NCBI GenBank assembly: GCA_013151645.1
Contig: JAADHU010000010.1
Coordinates: 35,330 to 99,329, forward strand
Source of the DNA: Gammaproteobacteria bacterium
GTDB taxonomy: Bacteria; Pseudomonadota; Gammaproteobacteria; Steroidobacterales; Woeseiaceae
Length of the DNA stretch: 64,000 nucleotides
Direction of reading: 5' to 3'
The notes under the pieces were generated by a model. The model did not search any database, was not told the origin of the DNA, and saw nothing but the letters and a program-made list of their open reading frames with translations. The position numbers and the translations under genes are program-made. The stretch's first letter is position 1. Each line of letters opens with the position of its first letter. Shown here one piece after another: positions 27,485 through 38,071 of the stretch.

Positions 27485-29014
27485 TCAGATGGTTTGAACA
27501 GCAAGACCGGATACCAGCACCGTCGGCATGCCGTGCGACACGGGCACGGTCTGACCGTTCTTGCCACAGGTCCAGCCACCTTTATCAAGTCGTGAGTCGT
27601 TCGCGACCATCGTGATGTTGCGCAACGTGTCGGGACCGTTGCCAAGCAGATTAAAATCCCGCACGGGCATGAGGATTTTTCCCTTTTCGACCAACCAGCC
27701 GTTTTTGATCGTGAACGTATAGTCGCCGGCGCCGAGTTGCACGCGGCCAGTGGTATAAGTCTCGGCGATAATTCCGCGGCCCATTCTGGCCATTAGTTCG
27801 TCACGTTCGTAGGCACCGTCGTCCATGAAGGTGCAGGACATTCTTGGCATCGGCGCGTGCCGATAAGACTCTCGCCTGCCGGAACCCGTTGTCGGCACGC
27901 CGTACTGTCGCGCGCTCAGACTGTCGTGGAGATAGGATCGCAACACGCCTTTCTCTACCAATACCGTGCGTCCACATTCATTGCCTTCATCATCGTAGTT
28001 CAACGCACCTCGCTCATTCGGCACAGTGCCCTGATCCACAATGTTGACGGATGTGTCGGCTATTCGCTTGTCGAGCATATCGGCATAGGTGCTTTTGCCG
28101 TCACGGTTGAAGTCGGCTTCCAGGCTGTGGCCAATGGCTTCATGCAATAACACGCCGCTGGTTCCAGCCGCCAGCATGACGGGCATGTCACCGGACGGTG
28201 GACGCCTCGAATCGAATAACCGTAACGTCCGGTCAACGGCTTCTCCGGTCATCTCGTCAATGCGTTCATCCGTGTACCAGGACACATCTGCCCGCGCTGC
28301 GATATTCGCAAAACCCGATTGAGACTCACCACCGCGGGTTGCGCTGACCTGCGCGCTCAGGCGCGTCATGGGCCGGTGGTCATACACCAGATGCCCGTCC
28401 AACGTCGCAATGAGAATGCGCTCATCGGTATCGGACCAGGAGACCGTAACGTCCTTCACGGCAGGGTCCGCACTGCGTGCCTTGCTGTCAACACGCTGTA
28501 GCACCGGCCGTTTCCGGTCTTGCGCGATATCGGACCAGTCGATTTGTGTCACATAGGCGCGTCCGGCCGCTTTGGCGACAAAGGTACCGGGAACAACTGC
28601 CTCACCCGTCATCGACGATGCGGCCAATCTTGCGGTAGCCAACATGCCGTCGAGTGACAAGTCCTCGGTAAATGCAAAACCGATGCTCTCTGCAAGCATC
28701 ACTCTCATACCGACACCCAACAGAATATCGGTACTCGAACGATCAATTTGACTGTTTCGCATGCGCAAAACACTTTGTCGCCGGTGCTGAAAGTAGAGCT
28801 CTGCAACGTCCGCTCCCTTCGCGGTCAATTCGGCCATGACCCTTGCGATGACATTTCGATCGATCCGAAACCAGTCGAGAAAGGGATCCTCGGGCATTGG
28901 CTCTGCGGTCACGACAACGGGTGTGACACCGCAACCCTGCAGAAAAACCGGCATCGTAACGACGGCACCGCCGGCGGCAATGTGCCGAAGAAATTCACGT
29001 CGATCCGGTTTCAT
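27485..29014 (-). CDS. TldD/PmbA-family metallopeptidase with Tat lipoprotein signal
   Basis: 509 residues. The N-terminus DRREFLRHIAAGGAVV (residues 4-19) is a twin-arginine signal, followed by a lipobox-like FLQGC (Cys28), so the protein is probably exported and lipid-anchored. The catalytic domain has the TldD zinc motif HEAIGHSLEAD (291-301) and the typical C-terminal GDYTFTIKNGWLVEKG and LGNGPDTLRNITMVANDSR. Cytoplasmic TldD works with PmbA; no PmbA partner is nearby. The ATG at 29014 begins exactly at the Tat signal, while longer frames add Cys-rich non-homologous sequence. Confidence 0.87.
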   Translation of the reverse strand: MKPDRREFLRHIAAGGAVVTMPVFLQGCGVTPVVVTAEPMPEDPFLDWFRIDRNVIARVMAELTAKGADVAELYFQHRRQSVLRMRNSQIDRSSTDILLGVGMRVMLAESIGFAFTEDLSLDGMLATARLAASSMTGEAVVPGTFVAKAAGRAYVTQIDWSDIAQDRKRPVLQRVDSKARSADPAVKDVTVSWSDTDERILIATLDGHLVYDHRPMTRLSAQVSATRGGESQSGFANIAARADVSWYTDERIDEMTGEAVDRTLRLFDSRRPPSGDMPVMLAAGTSGVLLHEAIGHSLEADFNRDGKSTYADMLDKRIADTSVNIVDQGTVPNERGALNYDDEGNECGRTVLVEKGVLRSYLHDSLSARQYGVPTTGSGRRESYRHAPMPRMSCTFMDDGAYERDELMARMGRGIIAETYTTGRVQLGAGDYTFTIKNGWLVEKGKILMPVRDFNLLGNGPDTLRNITMVANDSRLDKGGWTCGKNGQTVPVSHGMPTVLVSGLAVQTI

Positions 29015-29045
29015 AGTCACCCTGATGTTATCGCTGGTTTGACAC

Positions 29046-29675
29046 TTAACGCCGCGCACCTTGTCGCCAATAGAGCAACAACAGGAAGCCGAACAACATG
29101 CCGCCCAGATGCGCGAAACTGGCGACGCCCGGCCGCGCGCCCGAGATGCCGAAAAAAAGCTCCATACCACCGGCCAGAACGACCAGGTATTTGGCTTTCA
29201 TCGGGATCGGCGGTATCAGTAACAGGATCATCCGGTTCGGAAACGCCATGCCAAAAGCCAGGAAAATCCCGAATACGCCGCCCGACGCTCCCACGGTCGG
29301 ATAACCACTGCCGTCCATTGTGGCAACAATCAGTTGCACGATGCCCGCACCGATCACGCAAGTCATGTAATAGATCAGAAAACGCTTTGCTCCCATGATG
29401 ATTTCGAGCTCGCGTCCAAACATCCACAACATCAACATATTGAAGAAAATGTGGGTCAGGTTCCCGTGCAGGAACCCGTAGGTGACCAATTGCCAGGGCT
29501 GGAAATCCGCGTACGCTGAATTCAGGGGCCAGAGCGCGAAGTGGTACTCGACTATCCTCCCCAGCATTCCCTGTGCGACGAAAACGAGTCCGTTAATAAC
29601 GAACAACACCAGAATAACGTCGGGTATTGCGCTGCGACTCGTGGGCCGGCGCGGGCGATATGAAGGCTGATTCAA
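29046..29675 (-). CDS. rhomboid-family intramembrane serine protease
   Basis: 209 residues with six predicted membrane helices. The rhomboid catalytic Ser131 is in GASGGVFG and His189 in AHLGGMLFG. The oxyanion region is HGNLTHIFFNM (His75, Asn79). It lies 31 bp upstream of the Tat-TldD gene on the same strand and may be cotranscribed. Natural substrates are unknown. It is the shorter of two rhomboids in the window. Confidence 0.9.
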   Translation of the reverse strand: MNQPSYRPRRPTSRSAIPDVILVLFVINGLVFVAQGMLGRIVEYHFALWPLNSAYADFQPWQLVTYGFLHGNLTHIFFNMLMLWMFGRELEIIMGAKRFLIYYMTCVIGAGIVQLIVATMDGSGYPTVGASGGVFGIFLAFGMAFPNRMILLLIPPIPMKAKYLVVLAGGMELFFGISGARPGVASFAHLGGMLFGFLLLLYWRQGARR

Positions 29676-29745
29676 GGGGCGATATTTCCTGCGGGTCAGA
29701 AGAAGCTGTTGAGCAGTTTACGACAATCGGACGCGGCGTATGTTC

Positions 29746-31439
<1,694 letters not shown>

Positions 31440-31443
<4 letters not shown>

Positions 31444-32000
31444 TCAGTGCTTCCGGGACTGATCAGTGGCACGGCCGAGACCTTATCGGAGGATGCCTGA
31501 AAATATTCACGAGTCGCGAATTTGAATATGTGTGCCACGAAATTGCTCGGCACGGATTCAATGCGCGTATTAAGCTCACGCACCGCACCATTATAATAAC
31601 GCCGGGCAAATTGCAGGTAGTTTTCAGTCTCGACCAGTTCAACCTGCAAGCCCAGGAAATTCTCGTTCGCTTTCAAATCCGGATACCGCTCCGCAATCGC
31701 AATCAGGCGAACCAGACCGTTACTCAATCCTTCTTCCGCGCGCCCACGCTCCGCGATCGTGCCTGCATTTATCGCCTCCGCTCGTAATGCTGTTACCGCC
31801 TCGATGGTTGCCCGCTCATAATCAGCATATTGGTCAACCGCCTTGACGAGCTGCGGAATCAGGTCGTGACGTCGCTGCAACTGGACGTCAATATCGCTCC
31901 AGGCTCCCCGCACACGGTTTCGGGCCCGCACGAGATGGTTGTACAGGTAGGCCAAGAGAGCAATAAATGCAAGAAGCAGAATAAACCAGATCATAGCCAT
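31440..32000 (-). CDS. LemA-family protein
   Basis: 186 residues. An N-terminal membrane helix (IWFILLLAFIALLAYLY) is followed by the alpha-helical LemA core: NHLVRARNRVRGAWSDIDVQLQRRHDLIPQLV, ATIEAVTALRAEA, YPDLKANENFLGLQVELVETEN and RRYYNGAVRELNTRIESVPSN. It overlaps the DUF2207 gene by four bases (ATGA), so translation is likely coupled. Proposed roles in membrane-proximal signalling or stress are not established. Confidence 0.92.
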
Positions 32001-32027
32001 GTTGCCTCTCGCCTGATTCCAGGCATT

Positions 32028-32480
32028 TTAGTTGCTGCGCAAGGAAACCGTATCGCCGATGCGTATTGATCCACCGCTAAGAATCCGGCACGCAACACCG
32101 CCGCGCCAATCAGGCTGCAAGGCCTTCTTCAGGCCGGCACACTGCTCGTCCATACGAGAACACGGGTCCGTTTCCATCGTCACCAGAAGTGCTACGCGGC
32201 CGATTTCGATGATGTCGCCCGTTCCACACGGCAATTCGAGGCCTTCCACCAGTAAATTGGCACGGCGTGTCGTCCACGGCAGGTTTTCGCCCAGTTCCTC
32301 ACATACCGCCTTCCAGACGTCCGCGGACAACACGGTCACTTGCCGCTTGCCGGGCTTACCACGGAAGTCGTGATTCACTCCGGTCTGCTCGCCGAGCTCG
32401 GCGATTTCGAGCGTTTCCATCGGCGCACGCTTCTTCTCACGCTTCGCAATACCGACCAGCTTGCCCATTTGATGCCCCAT
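32028..32480 (-). CDS. MOSC-domain protein
   Basis: 150 residues of the MOSC fold found in molybdenum-cofactor sulfurases and YiiM. Seen: KLVGIAKREKKRAPME, DFRGKPGKRQVTVLSADVW, RRANLLVEGLELP and the conserved Cys in METDPCSRM, then WRGGVACRILSGGSIRIGD. This stand-alone short form probably binds or transfers sulfur or Moco ligands; the substrate is unknown. Another possible start is the Met at residue 5. It lies just upstream of lemA on the same strand. Confidence 0.85.
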   Translation of the reverse strand: MGHQMGKLVGIAKREKKRAPMETLEIAELGEQTGVNHDFRGKPGKRQVTVLSADVWKAVCEELGENLPWTTRRANLLVEGLELPCGTGDIIEIGRVALLVTMETDPCSRMDEQCAGLKKALQPDWRGGVACRILSGGSIRIGDTVSLRSN

Positions 32481-32560
32481 TGATCTCGATCGACACGCAT
32501 TGTATCGAAAACGTTGTCAACTTGATAAGGCCAGGGCCTCGCGCCGGATCGGCAAAACGA

Positions 32561-33691
32561 CTAGTACCAGAACGAAAGAAACAATTGGATAACGTTCGCA
32601 CTGAGTGCGTATAGCGGTTCCTCGCCCACAACGGCATTCGTCCTGAGATCACTGAATTCGTCGTAATCTATCTGCAGAAGATTGACTGAAAAATTGACGG
32701 ATCCCCGATCGATGAAATTCCAGCCGTTTTTCAAGAATGCGTAACTGACACCCAACTCGAACGTATTGCTCGTCAGCGAGCTTATTTCTTTGTCGCGACC
32801 GCGAAAGTTGGTTGCTTCGGAACGTGAGAAGATATCACGATAGAAATTTGCGCCGGTCTGATCATGCCAGCGATATTTCGCTTTGAAGGTCCAGTTTCGC
32901 CACGGGTGCACGTAGCCTAATGACAGCGTATTCGACTCAATACCCCAGGTATCCGTAAAGTAGCGATACTCGCCCTGGATCGCCGCTCGATAAGGCAGAT
33001 AGTAACGCGCGCGAATACCGATCGCATTTGTCGTCCGGGTCGACGGATACAACTCCGGCTCGTAGCTATAGCCGGTTGCGCTCAGCGGATCGGCAAAACG
33101 AACGGAACGATACGGGTTATTGAGAAAGCCTTCGTCGGTAACGGTTTCCACGTTCAAGGTGGTAATCAGGTTGCGCGTTAGAATTTGCGTGAGACCGAAG
33201 CCATAGTGCTGACGGGTATTGTCACGTTGAAAAGTCGGATCGTCCGATTTGCCGACAACATCGTCACCGAGCGCGTAGCTGAGCGTCAGTGTTGTCATAT
33301 CGCCGAACATGTCCTGACTGATTGCAAGACTGTAGGTCGTCGCATCGAAATCGCTTTCGACACTGCTGGTGAAATTGGTGCTTATTGTCGTATTGCCACG
33401 CAGATAGTCCATGCCGAGCGACCACTGTGTTCTTTCTTCGCTGTAAGGACTGGCTGTGGTCACCACATCGATCGATGCCGAGCTCACCATGTCCACATAG
33501 TAATTACCGACAAAGGACAGGCTCTTGCCGACTTGCTTGCGCACGAGAATCGACGGCCCGTCGATCGTAACGCCACCACCTTCATAGCGGTGATAAAGCA
33601 TATCCGTACGATCTTCCGGCAGAACGCCCGCCCAGATACCCTGACTCAGGGCCAGCAGGAGTAAGGCAAGTCCGCTACGTCGAAGTATCAT
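32561..33691 (-). CDS. DUF3570-family outer-membrane beta-barrel protein
   Basis: 376 residues. A signal peptide (RRSGLALLLLALSQGIWAG) precedes DRTDMLYHRYEGGGVTIDGPSILVRKQ, a hallmark of DUF3570. Regular amphipathic strands follow and the terminus FLSFWY ends in an aromatic residue, as barrel assembly requires. Relatives usually sit beside DUF4266 lipoproteins, often with a thioredoxin and the flavin transferase ApbE; those partners are not seen here. Last gene of a five-gene minus-strand cluster. Function unknown. Confidence 0.85.
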   Translation of the reverse strand: MILRRSGLALLLLALSQGIWAGVLPEDRTDMLYHRYEGGGVTIDGPSILVRKQVGKSLSFVGNYYVDMVSSASIDVVTTASPYSEERTQWSLGMDYLRGNTTISTNFTSSVESDFDATTYSLAISQDMFGDMTTLTLSYALGDDVVGKSDDPTFQRDNTRQHYGFGLTQILTRNLITTLNVETVTDEGFLNNPYRSVRFADPLSATGYSYEPELYPSTRTTNAIGIRARYYLPYRAAIQGEYRYFTDTWGIESNTLSLGYVHPWRNWTFKAKYRWHDQTGANFYRDIFSRSEATNFRGRDKEISSLTSNTFELGVSYAFLKNGWNFIDRGSVNFSVNLLQIDYDEFSDLRTNAVVGEEPLYALSANVIQLFLSFWY

Positions 33692-33714
33692 GATTCGTTA
33701 TCTCTGGCCCGGGC

Positions 33715-33957
33715 TCAGTTACAACCGCAGCCGCCTCCGGCCGCGCCTTCGCCACCACGCGCACCCTCGCGAGCTTCGAACACATGCTGAAGATAGGCCG
33801 TTGACACTGGATCGGCATCGAGAAACATGATGGGGTCTGCCAGTCGGTCGCGTTCATAGGGTTTCACCCACGGCTCAATACTGCCGCAAGCAGACAGTCC
33901 GCCCAGCAATATCAGCGGCAGAATGATTCGCCCGATTCGTGTGATGTTCATATTCAT
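33715..33957 (-). CDS. DUF4266 mini-lipoprotein
   Basis: 80 residues. A lipoprotein signal ends LGGLSACGS. A short conserved region follows (EPWVKPYERDRLADPIMFLDADP), then a Gly-rich end GGEGAAGGGCGCN with two Cys near the terminus. This is the DUF4266 pattern. It lies 23 bp upstream of the DUF3570 barrel, its usual partner. The paired terminal cysteines may take a metal or thiol linkage, which is inference. Confidence 0.85.
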   Translation of the reverse strand: MNMNITRIGRIILPLILLGGLSACGSIEPWVKPYERDRLADPIMFLDADPVSTAYLQHVFEAREGARGGEGAAGGGCGCN

Positions 33958-34003
33958 ACTCCAAGCATATTCGACGCAGCCCGCGCGAAATGTGATCCCT
34001 GCC

Positions 34004-34690
34004 TCAGAAGAACACTGTCATGCCGAGGTTCCCCTCGAGATTGTGTACGGTCTTGTCCTCACCGAGCAGATCAATGTCAAACAGGTGGTCGCGAAAATCC
34101 AGGTGGAGTGCAATCGAATCGGATAGCAGGAAACGATAGCCCACGCCGAAATTGACGGTAAAACGGTCGTCGCCCGCAAAGCGGGTCGAACCCAGGCCGG
34201 CAATTAGATACAAATTCGTGTTGTACGCCCGGCCCTCACCGAAAAACACTTCTCCCGGGAGAATGTTGTAGCCAAGATTCAGGTTGTAGTAGGTAAAGGT
34301 TCTGTCACTGTCTGACAAGATCGGTGCGCCCCCGCTAAGACGCTCGAAACTGGTCAGCCCGGCATCGGTTTGACCGATCGTCCCTTCAACAAAGAAACCT
34401 TCTGTCACGTGGTACGCGAGCCGCGCCCCGTACACGATATTGGATTCGAAATCCTCCACAGCCATGATGCCGACATAGGCACCCACCTCGAAGTTTTCCG
34501 AGTCAATTTTCGGTTCCTTGATCTCGCGGCGTTCGACATCCGGGTCAATAACCTGACCGGGATCCTCCGCCGTGGGCGGCGGCGCGGAGTTATTGCCCCG
34601 GCCGAATAGATTTTTCGTCGCAGCGCAACCGCCAAGCCCAAGGGCAAAGACAGGTAACACTAGAAAAAGAAGGCGAAACCGACTTTCCAT
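34004..34690 (-). CDS. outer-membrane beta-barrel lipoprotein
   Basis: 228 residues. Signal with lipobox LGLGGCAAT. A proline-rich, acidic linker (about 25-65) is followed by an eight-strand-like barrel (ENFEVGAYVGIMAVEDFESNIVYGARLAYHV through LGMTVFF). It resembles the outer membrane beta-barrel domain group found with SH3-barrel proteins in similar clusters. Its start lies inside the end of the upstream SH3 gene (31-bp overlap). Function unknown. Confidence 0.78.
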   Translation of the reverse strand: MESRFRLLFLVLPVFALGLGGCAATKNLFGRGNNSAPPPTAEDPGQVIDPDVERREIKEPKIDSENFEVGAYVGIMAVEDFESNIVYGARLAYHVTEGFFVEGTIGQTDAGLTSFERLSGGAPILSDSDRTFTYYNLNLGYNILPGEVFFGEGRAYNTNLYLIAGLGSTRFAGDDRFTVNFGVGYRFLLSDSIALHLDFRDHLFDIDLLGEDKTVHNLEGNLGMTVFF

Positions 34691-35454
34691 TCCTCTACTT
34701 CCTCATTGTCATCGCGGCTCGTGAACACCACGTAGCTTTTATATTCTGCTCGAAGAATGAAGCGACGCGTCGCATAAATGCGAAGCCCCGCACCAACATG
34801 AGCAACCTGGTCTGTTCGATCTTCACCCTGCACGATCGTGGATTTCGGCTCGGTGCGAATAATGCCGGTTCCCAGCGTAAAGAATGGCGATATACGCCAG
34901 TCTGGCCAGGTTTCCTGGACAATGTTCACGCTCGTCATCCACCCATTCGAAAAATTGCCCAGGATTTGTGACCCCCAGGCCTCTATGGATATGTGCGGAT
35001 TTAGCGAAAAACTGCCGTACATTGAAATAATATTGGCGCCACCAAAATCGCCCGCGAGAACGCCGGCCTCCCAGCGAGCATTCGTAAAATCGGCCTGAGT
35101 CGCCGCCGCGAATTCAATTTCCTGGCCGTCCGGCTGCAGTGTGCGCTGCAGTTGGTCCCGATTCACCCACCCTTCTTTGCCGTTTTCCGCGCGAACCAGG
35201 AACCAGTCCGTGCGCCGTTTTAAGATATCGACGGAATCACCACGATCCACGACGTGGAATTTCGGATAGCCGATGCCCGGTCCGGTACGCATTTCCAGAT
35301 AGGGATCCGCTACCGACACGGAGCGATATTCTGCTTTGGCGTAAGCTGGCTCTGCCGTCAGCACCTGGCTCATAACGAGCAACAGGAGCAGGGCGCGGCT
35401 AACCCTAGTTAGCCGGGGCGTCGAACGGATTGTTGTAATATTGCGCTCCGACAT
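34660..35454 (-). CDS. SH3-domain plus outer-membrane barrel protein
   Basis: 264 residues from the ATG at 35454. A signal peptide ends AEPAYA. A bacterial SH3 domain spans about 30-95 (VADPYLEMRTGPGIGYPKFHVVDRGD, WFLVRAENGKEGWVNRDQL). A C-terminal barrel follows, ending EWKVGFAFFF. The SH3 part may hold peptidoglycan while the barrel sits in the outer membrane, which is inference. The start overlaps the end of the HzsA-like gene by about 50 bp and its own end overlaps the next barrel gene, indicating a compact operon. Confidence 0.78.
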   Translation of the reverse strand: MSERNITTIRSTPRLTRVSRALLLLLVMSQVLTAEPAYAKAEYRSVSVADPYLEMRTGPGIGYPKFHVVDRGDSVDILKRRTDWFLVRAENGKEGWVNRDQLQRTLQPDGQEIEFAAATQADFTNARWEAGVLAGDFGGANIISMYGSFSLNPHISIEAWGSQILGNFSNGWMTSVNIVQETWPDWRISPFFTLGTGIIRTEPKSTIVQGEDRTDQVAHVGAGLRIYATRRFILRAEYKSYVVFTSRDDNEEVEEWKVGFAFFF

Positions 35455-38071
35455 CCAACCATTCCGCAATTAAGCGTTTCTCCGCATTAGACAAAATCCC
35501 TGTGTGAATCGGGTCTGCATCAAATCTCGCAAAGAACTGGTTCGATGCATTTGCACCGGCCACTCTCATCGAGGGCGCTACATTGACCGTTGCAAATATC
35601 GGATCCCCGGTGTCCGGGTCCACATCTACCTGCACCAGCCGCTCAATCAAATTACCGCCGGCATCGAGTTCTAGCTCGGTGTCCGTAGACATAAGTTCCT
35701 GATATGACTTGAAATGATCAGGTTCCAGGTCCGATATTCCGGCCGAAAGGTCAAGCTGCCCGGCCGGCACGATCGTCGCGCCCGCCGGATCGACTATATT
35801 ATGACAATTCGTGCAGTCGTTTGTGACGGGCTCCCCATTTCCGTCAATTACCGGCATGCCCATATTATCCAGCAACGGTCTCGACAGGGACCACAGTGGA
35901 TCAATGTGCGTCTCGTAATTGATCACGATGCGGCAACTCGATGCCCAGGGCTGCGTTATGCAGTTCAGTGACGTCGGCGGCGCTGTCTCCAGATCGATAT
36001 AGGCATAGCTGAAGGATGCGTCAGCCGCGCGGCCCGCCGCCACGTCGTCGGTCCAGACGTCGGTGTATTCGAGATCCATTGACGGCTCAATGGAGGCACA
36101 GTTTTCCGGACCCCCACAGCTGATTCGCGCCCGGACTTCAGCCATGGTTTCGCCCACTTCACCAACGAACAGCGCATCGACCGTGCTCGGGTAAAATGAA
36201 CTGCCGACGTTAACGGCCCCTTCCCAGGCCGTGTCGAACGCATCAATTCGCCCGTGCGACAGGCCACTCTGCCCAACGTGACAGCCGTTGCACTCGAGCA
36301 ACTGTCCCGGCCGTACCTGCATCCAGTTTTGATGCCGTGCCGTTATTCGACGACCGTCAACGTCGACAACACTGAGCCCGAACGCAACGTTGGCCGGCAC
36401 TTTGACCATGACTGAGCCGTCAGGCTCGATGGGCACGTAGCCGAGAATTTCGCGCATTCCCTGGGCGTCACTAACACCAAAGGCGGTGTTATCAATGTCA
36501 CGCAGATCGTCGTTCGGCTGCGAGACAGGTTTCACGATGCGCAAAAACCGCGCCGACCGGTCAGCCGCCATTGATATGGACGGATCGGCCAGTGAATTGA
36601 TGTCAACGACCGCACCACCATCGAAATCGTAGACGCTGCGAATGCTGATAACGCCCGCTGCCTGACCGACGAGATTTGGATCCGCCAGAAACATGTTTTC
36701 CTGATCCAGTACTACGGGTGGCGTTGGGCGTGGGTCCGCGGACACCACCTCCGTAAAGATGAAGCCCTCTTCGGCCGCCACAATGGGTAGCTGGGTATCG
36801 TCTCTTGGATCGTACATCCAGATTCCGTATATCGGATCGGCCGCCTCAAGCTGAGCATCCACGAGATTCTCCGCGGTACACGGATAGAAAATCGCAGGCG
36901 CTGGTGCCGGGTCGACAATATCCGTCAAACGGCATTGGCTCCAGCTGACCAGCAGCCGGCCGGTTCCGTCCTGGATAGGATAGACAGAGCCATAACGTCC
37001 ACCTGGCGACGGTACGCCTGTTTCCGTCGACACCTGATTGATCGTACCAGCCGTGATTGCTGGCCCGGTCATGCCAATATTGTCTTTCGTCGGCTGCGTA
37101 TTTTCGAGATAGACGGGCGTATCGATGATGACAATATCACCACCGCCGTCCGTATCCGTGAATGGTCTGACCAATGCCATGATGCGGCCATCTTCCAGTT
37201 CACGAGGTTGCATGAACTGGATGGTCTCGCCGTTCGTGCCCGTATCGTGGCTGTTCTGACCGAACAGGAGTTCCAGTGCCGAGCCATCAGGATTCATGCG
37301 ATACAAATTGACGGCGTTGTTCCCTGGTCCGGCATTGTCCCAGCGACTGAACACCACCTGACCGTTGGACAATACGGCGGGATCGAAATCGTGACTCTGA
37401 TTATAGGATACCTGCTCAATATTGGAGCCGTCGGCTCCCATGGTGTGCAAAACGAATGCCGGCTCGTTGTCGTCCTCATCCTGCGCTGCAAATTGGGGCT
37501 TGCTTTCGTCCAGCAATATCGCGTTCGAACGCAGCTGCCGCGTCGAGGAGAAAATGATGCGACCATCCGGCAAATAGTGCGGCCCCACATCGTGACCGAT
37601 TTCCGCCGTAAGATCGGATGCAATCACACGAGTCAGGGTGTCGGTTTCGAAAGTGTATATCCAGATATTCCAGGTGGGCTGATTTTCGTCGTCTATCGCG
37701 AGATTCAGGTCGATCGGTGTGCGCATGGAAAATATGACGCTACTGCCGTCAAATGCCATCTCAATGTCACGAATAGCACCCAGGCCGTTCGTCATGTCAC
37801 CGGTAATGTTCACGGCGGATGCACTCGGCGCTGCGCGGTCCCGAAAGAAAAGATCCGCGCCAAAATCAAAGCCAATTTGTTCCCGCAGATCGGCTTGTGC
37901 AAACTCTCCCTGAGCATCGACCGGCAGTGGCGCTCTGATATAGGCAATGGGGAAGTCGATCACCACCGGATCTGCATCCTGACCCGTACCGATGCTGACG
38001 CCGTCACCCTTGCTGCAAGCGGCGACGACGAACATCGCACTCAGAAAGATCGCAATACGTCTAGCAACCAT
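35405..38071 (-). CDS. HzsA-related di-haem lipoprotein with beta-propeller
   Basis: 888 residues. Lipoprotein signal RRIAIFLSAMFVVAACS. A propeller-like part follows (about 90-480, with FDGSSVIFSMRTPID, YLPDGRIIFSSTRQ and SNGQVVFSRWD blades), then a region resembling the hydrazine synthase alpha subunit group. Two c-type haem motifs are present, CNGCH (about 594-598) and CTNCH (about 753-757). It is likely a periplasmic or surface electron-transfer protein; hydrazine chemistry itself is not implied. The ATG at 38071 has a strong AGGGAGGAG and was preferred over starts further upstream. First gene of the five-gene cluster. Confidence 0.75.
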   Translation of the reverse strand: MVARRIAIFLSAMFVVAACSKGDGVSIGTGQDADPVVIDFPIAYIRAPLPVDAQGEFAQADLREQIGFDFGADLFFRDRAAPSASAVNITGDMTNGLGAIRDIEMAFDGSSVIFSMRTPIDLNLAIDDENQPTWNIWIYTFETDTLTRVIASDLTAEIGHDVGPHYLPDGRIIFSSTRQLRSNAILLDESKPQFAAQDEDDNEPAFVLHTMGADGSNIEQVSYNQSHDFDPAVLSNGQVVFSRWDNAGPGNNAVNLYRMNPDGSALELLFGQNSHDTGTNGETIQFMQPRELEDGRIMALVRPFTDTDGGGDIVIIDTPVYLENTQPTKDNIGMTGPAITAGTINQVSTETGVPSPGGRYGSVYPIQDGTGRLLVSWSQCRLTDIVDPAPAPAIFYPCTAENLVDAQLEAADPIYGIWMYDPRDDTQLPIVAAEEGFIFTEVVSADPRPTPPVVLDQENMFLADPNLVGQAAGVISIRSVYDFDGGAVVDINSLADPSISMAADRSARFLRIVKPVSQPNDDLRDIDNTAFGVSDAQGMREILGYVPIEPDGSVMVKVPANVAFGLSVVDVDGRRITARHQNWMQVRPGQLLECNGCHVGQSGLSHGRIDAFDTAWEGAVNVGSSFYPSTVDALFVGEVGETMAEVRARISCGGPENCASIEPSMDLEYTDVWTDDVAAGRAADASFSYAYIDLETAPPTSLNCITQPWASSCRIVINYETHIDPLWSLSRPLLDNMGMPVIDGNGEPVTNDCTNCHNIVDPAGATIVPAGQLDLSAGISDLEPDHFKSYQELMSTDTELELDAGGNLIERLVQVDVDPDTGDPIFATVNVAPSMRVAGANASNQFFARFDADPIHTGILSNAEKRLIAEWLDVGAQYYNNPFDAPAN

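Noticed and set aside
35405..38071. True hydrazine synthase
   Set aside because: Only family-level resemblance in one region with two haems; no HzsB/C partners and no anammox context.
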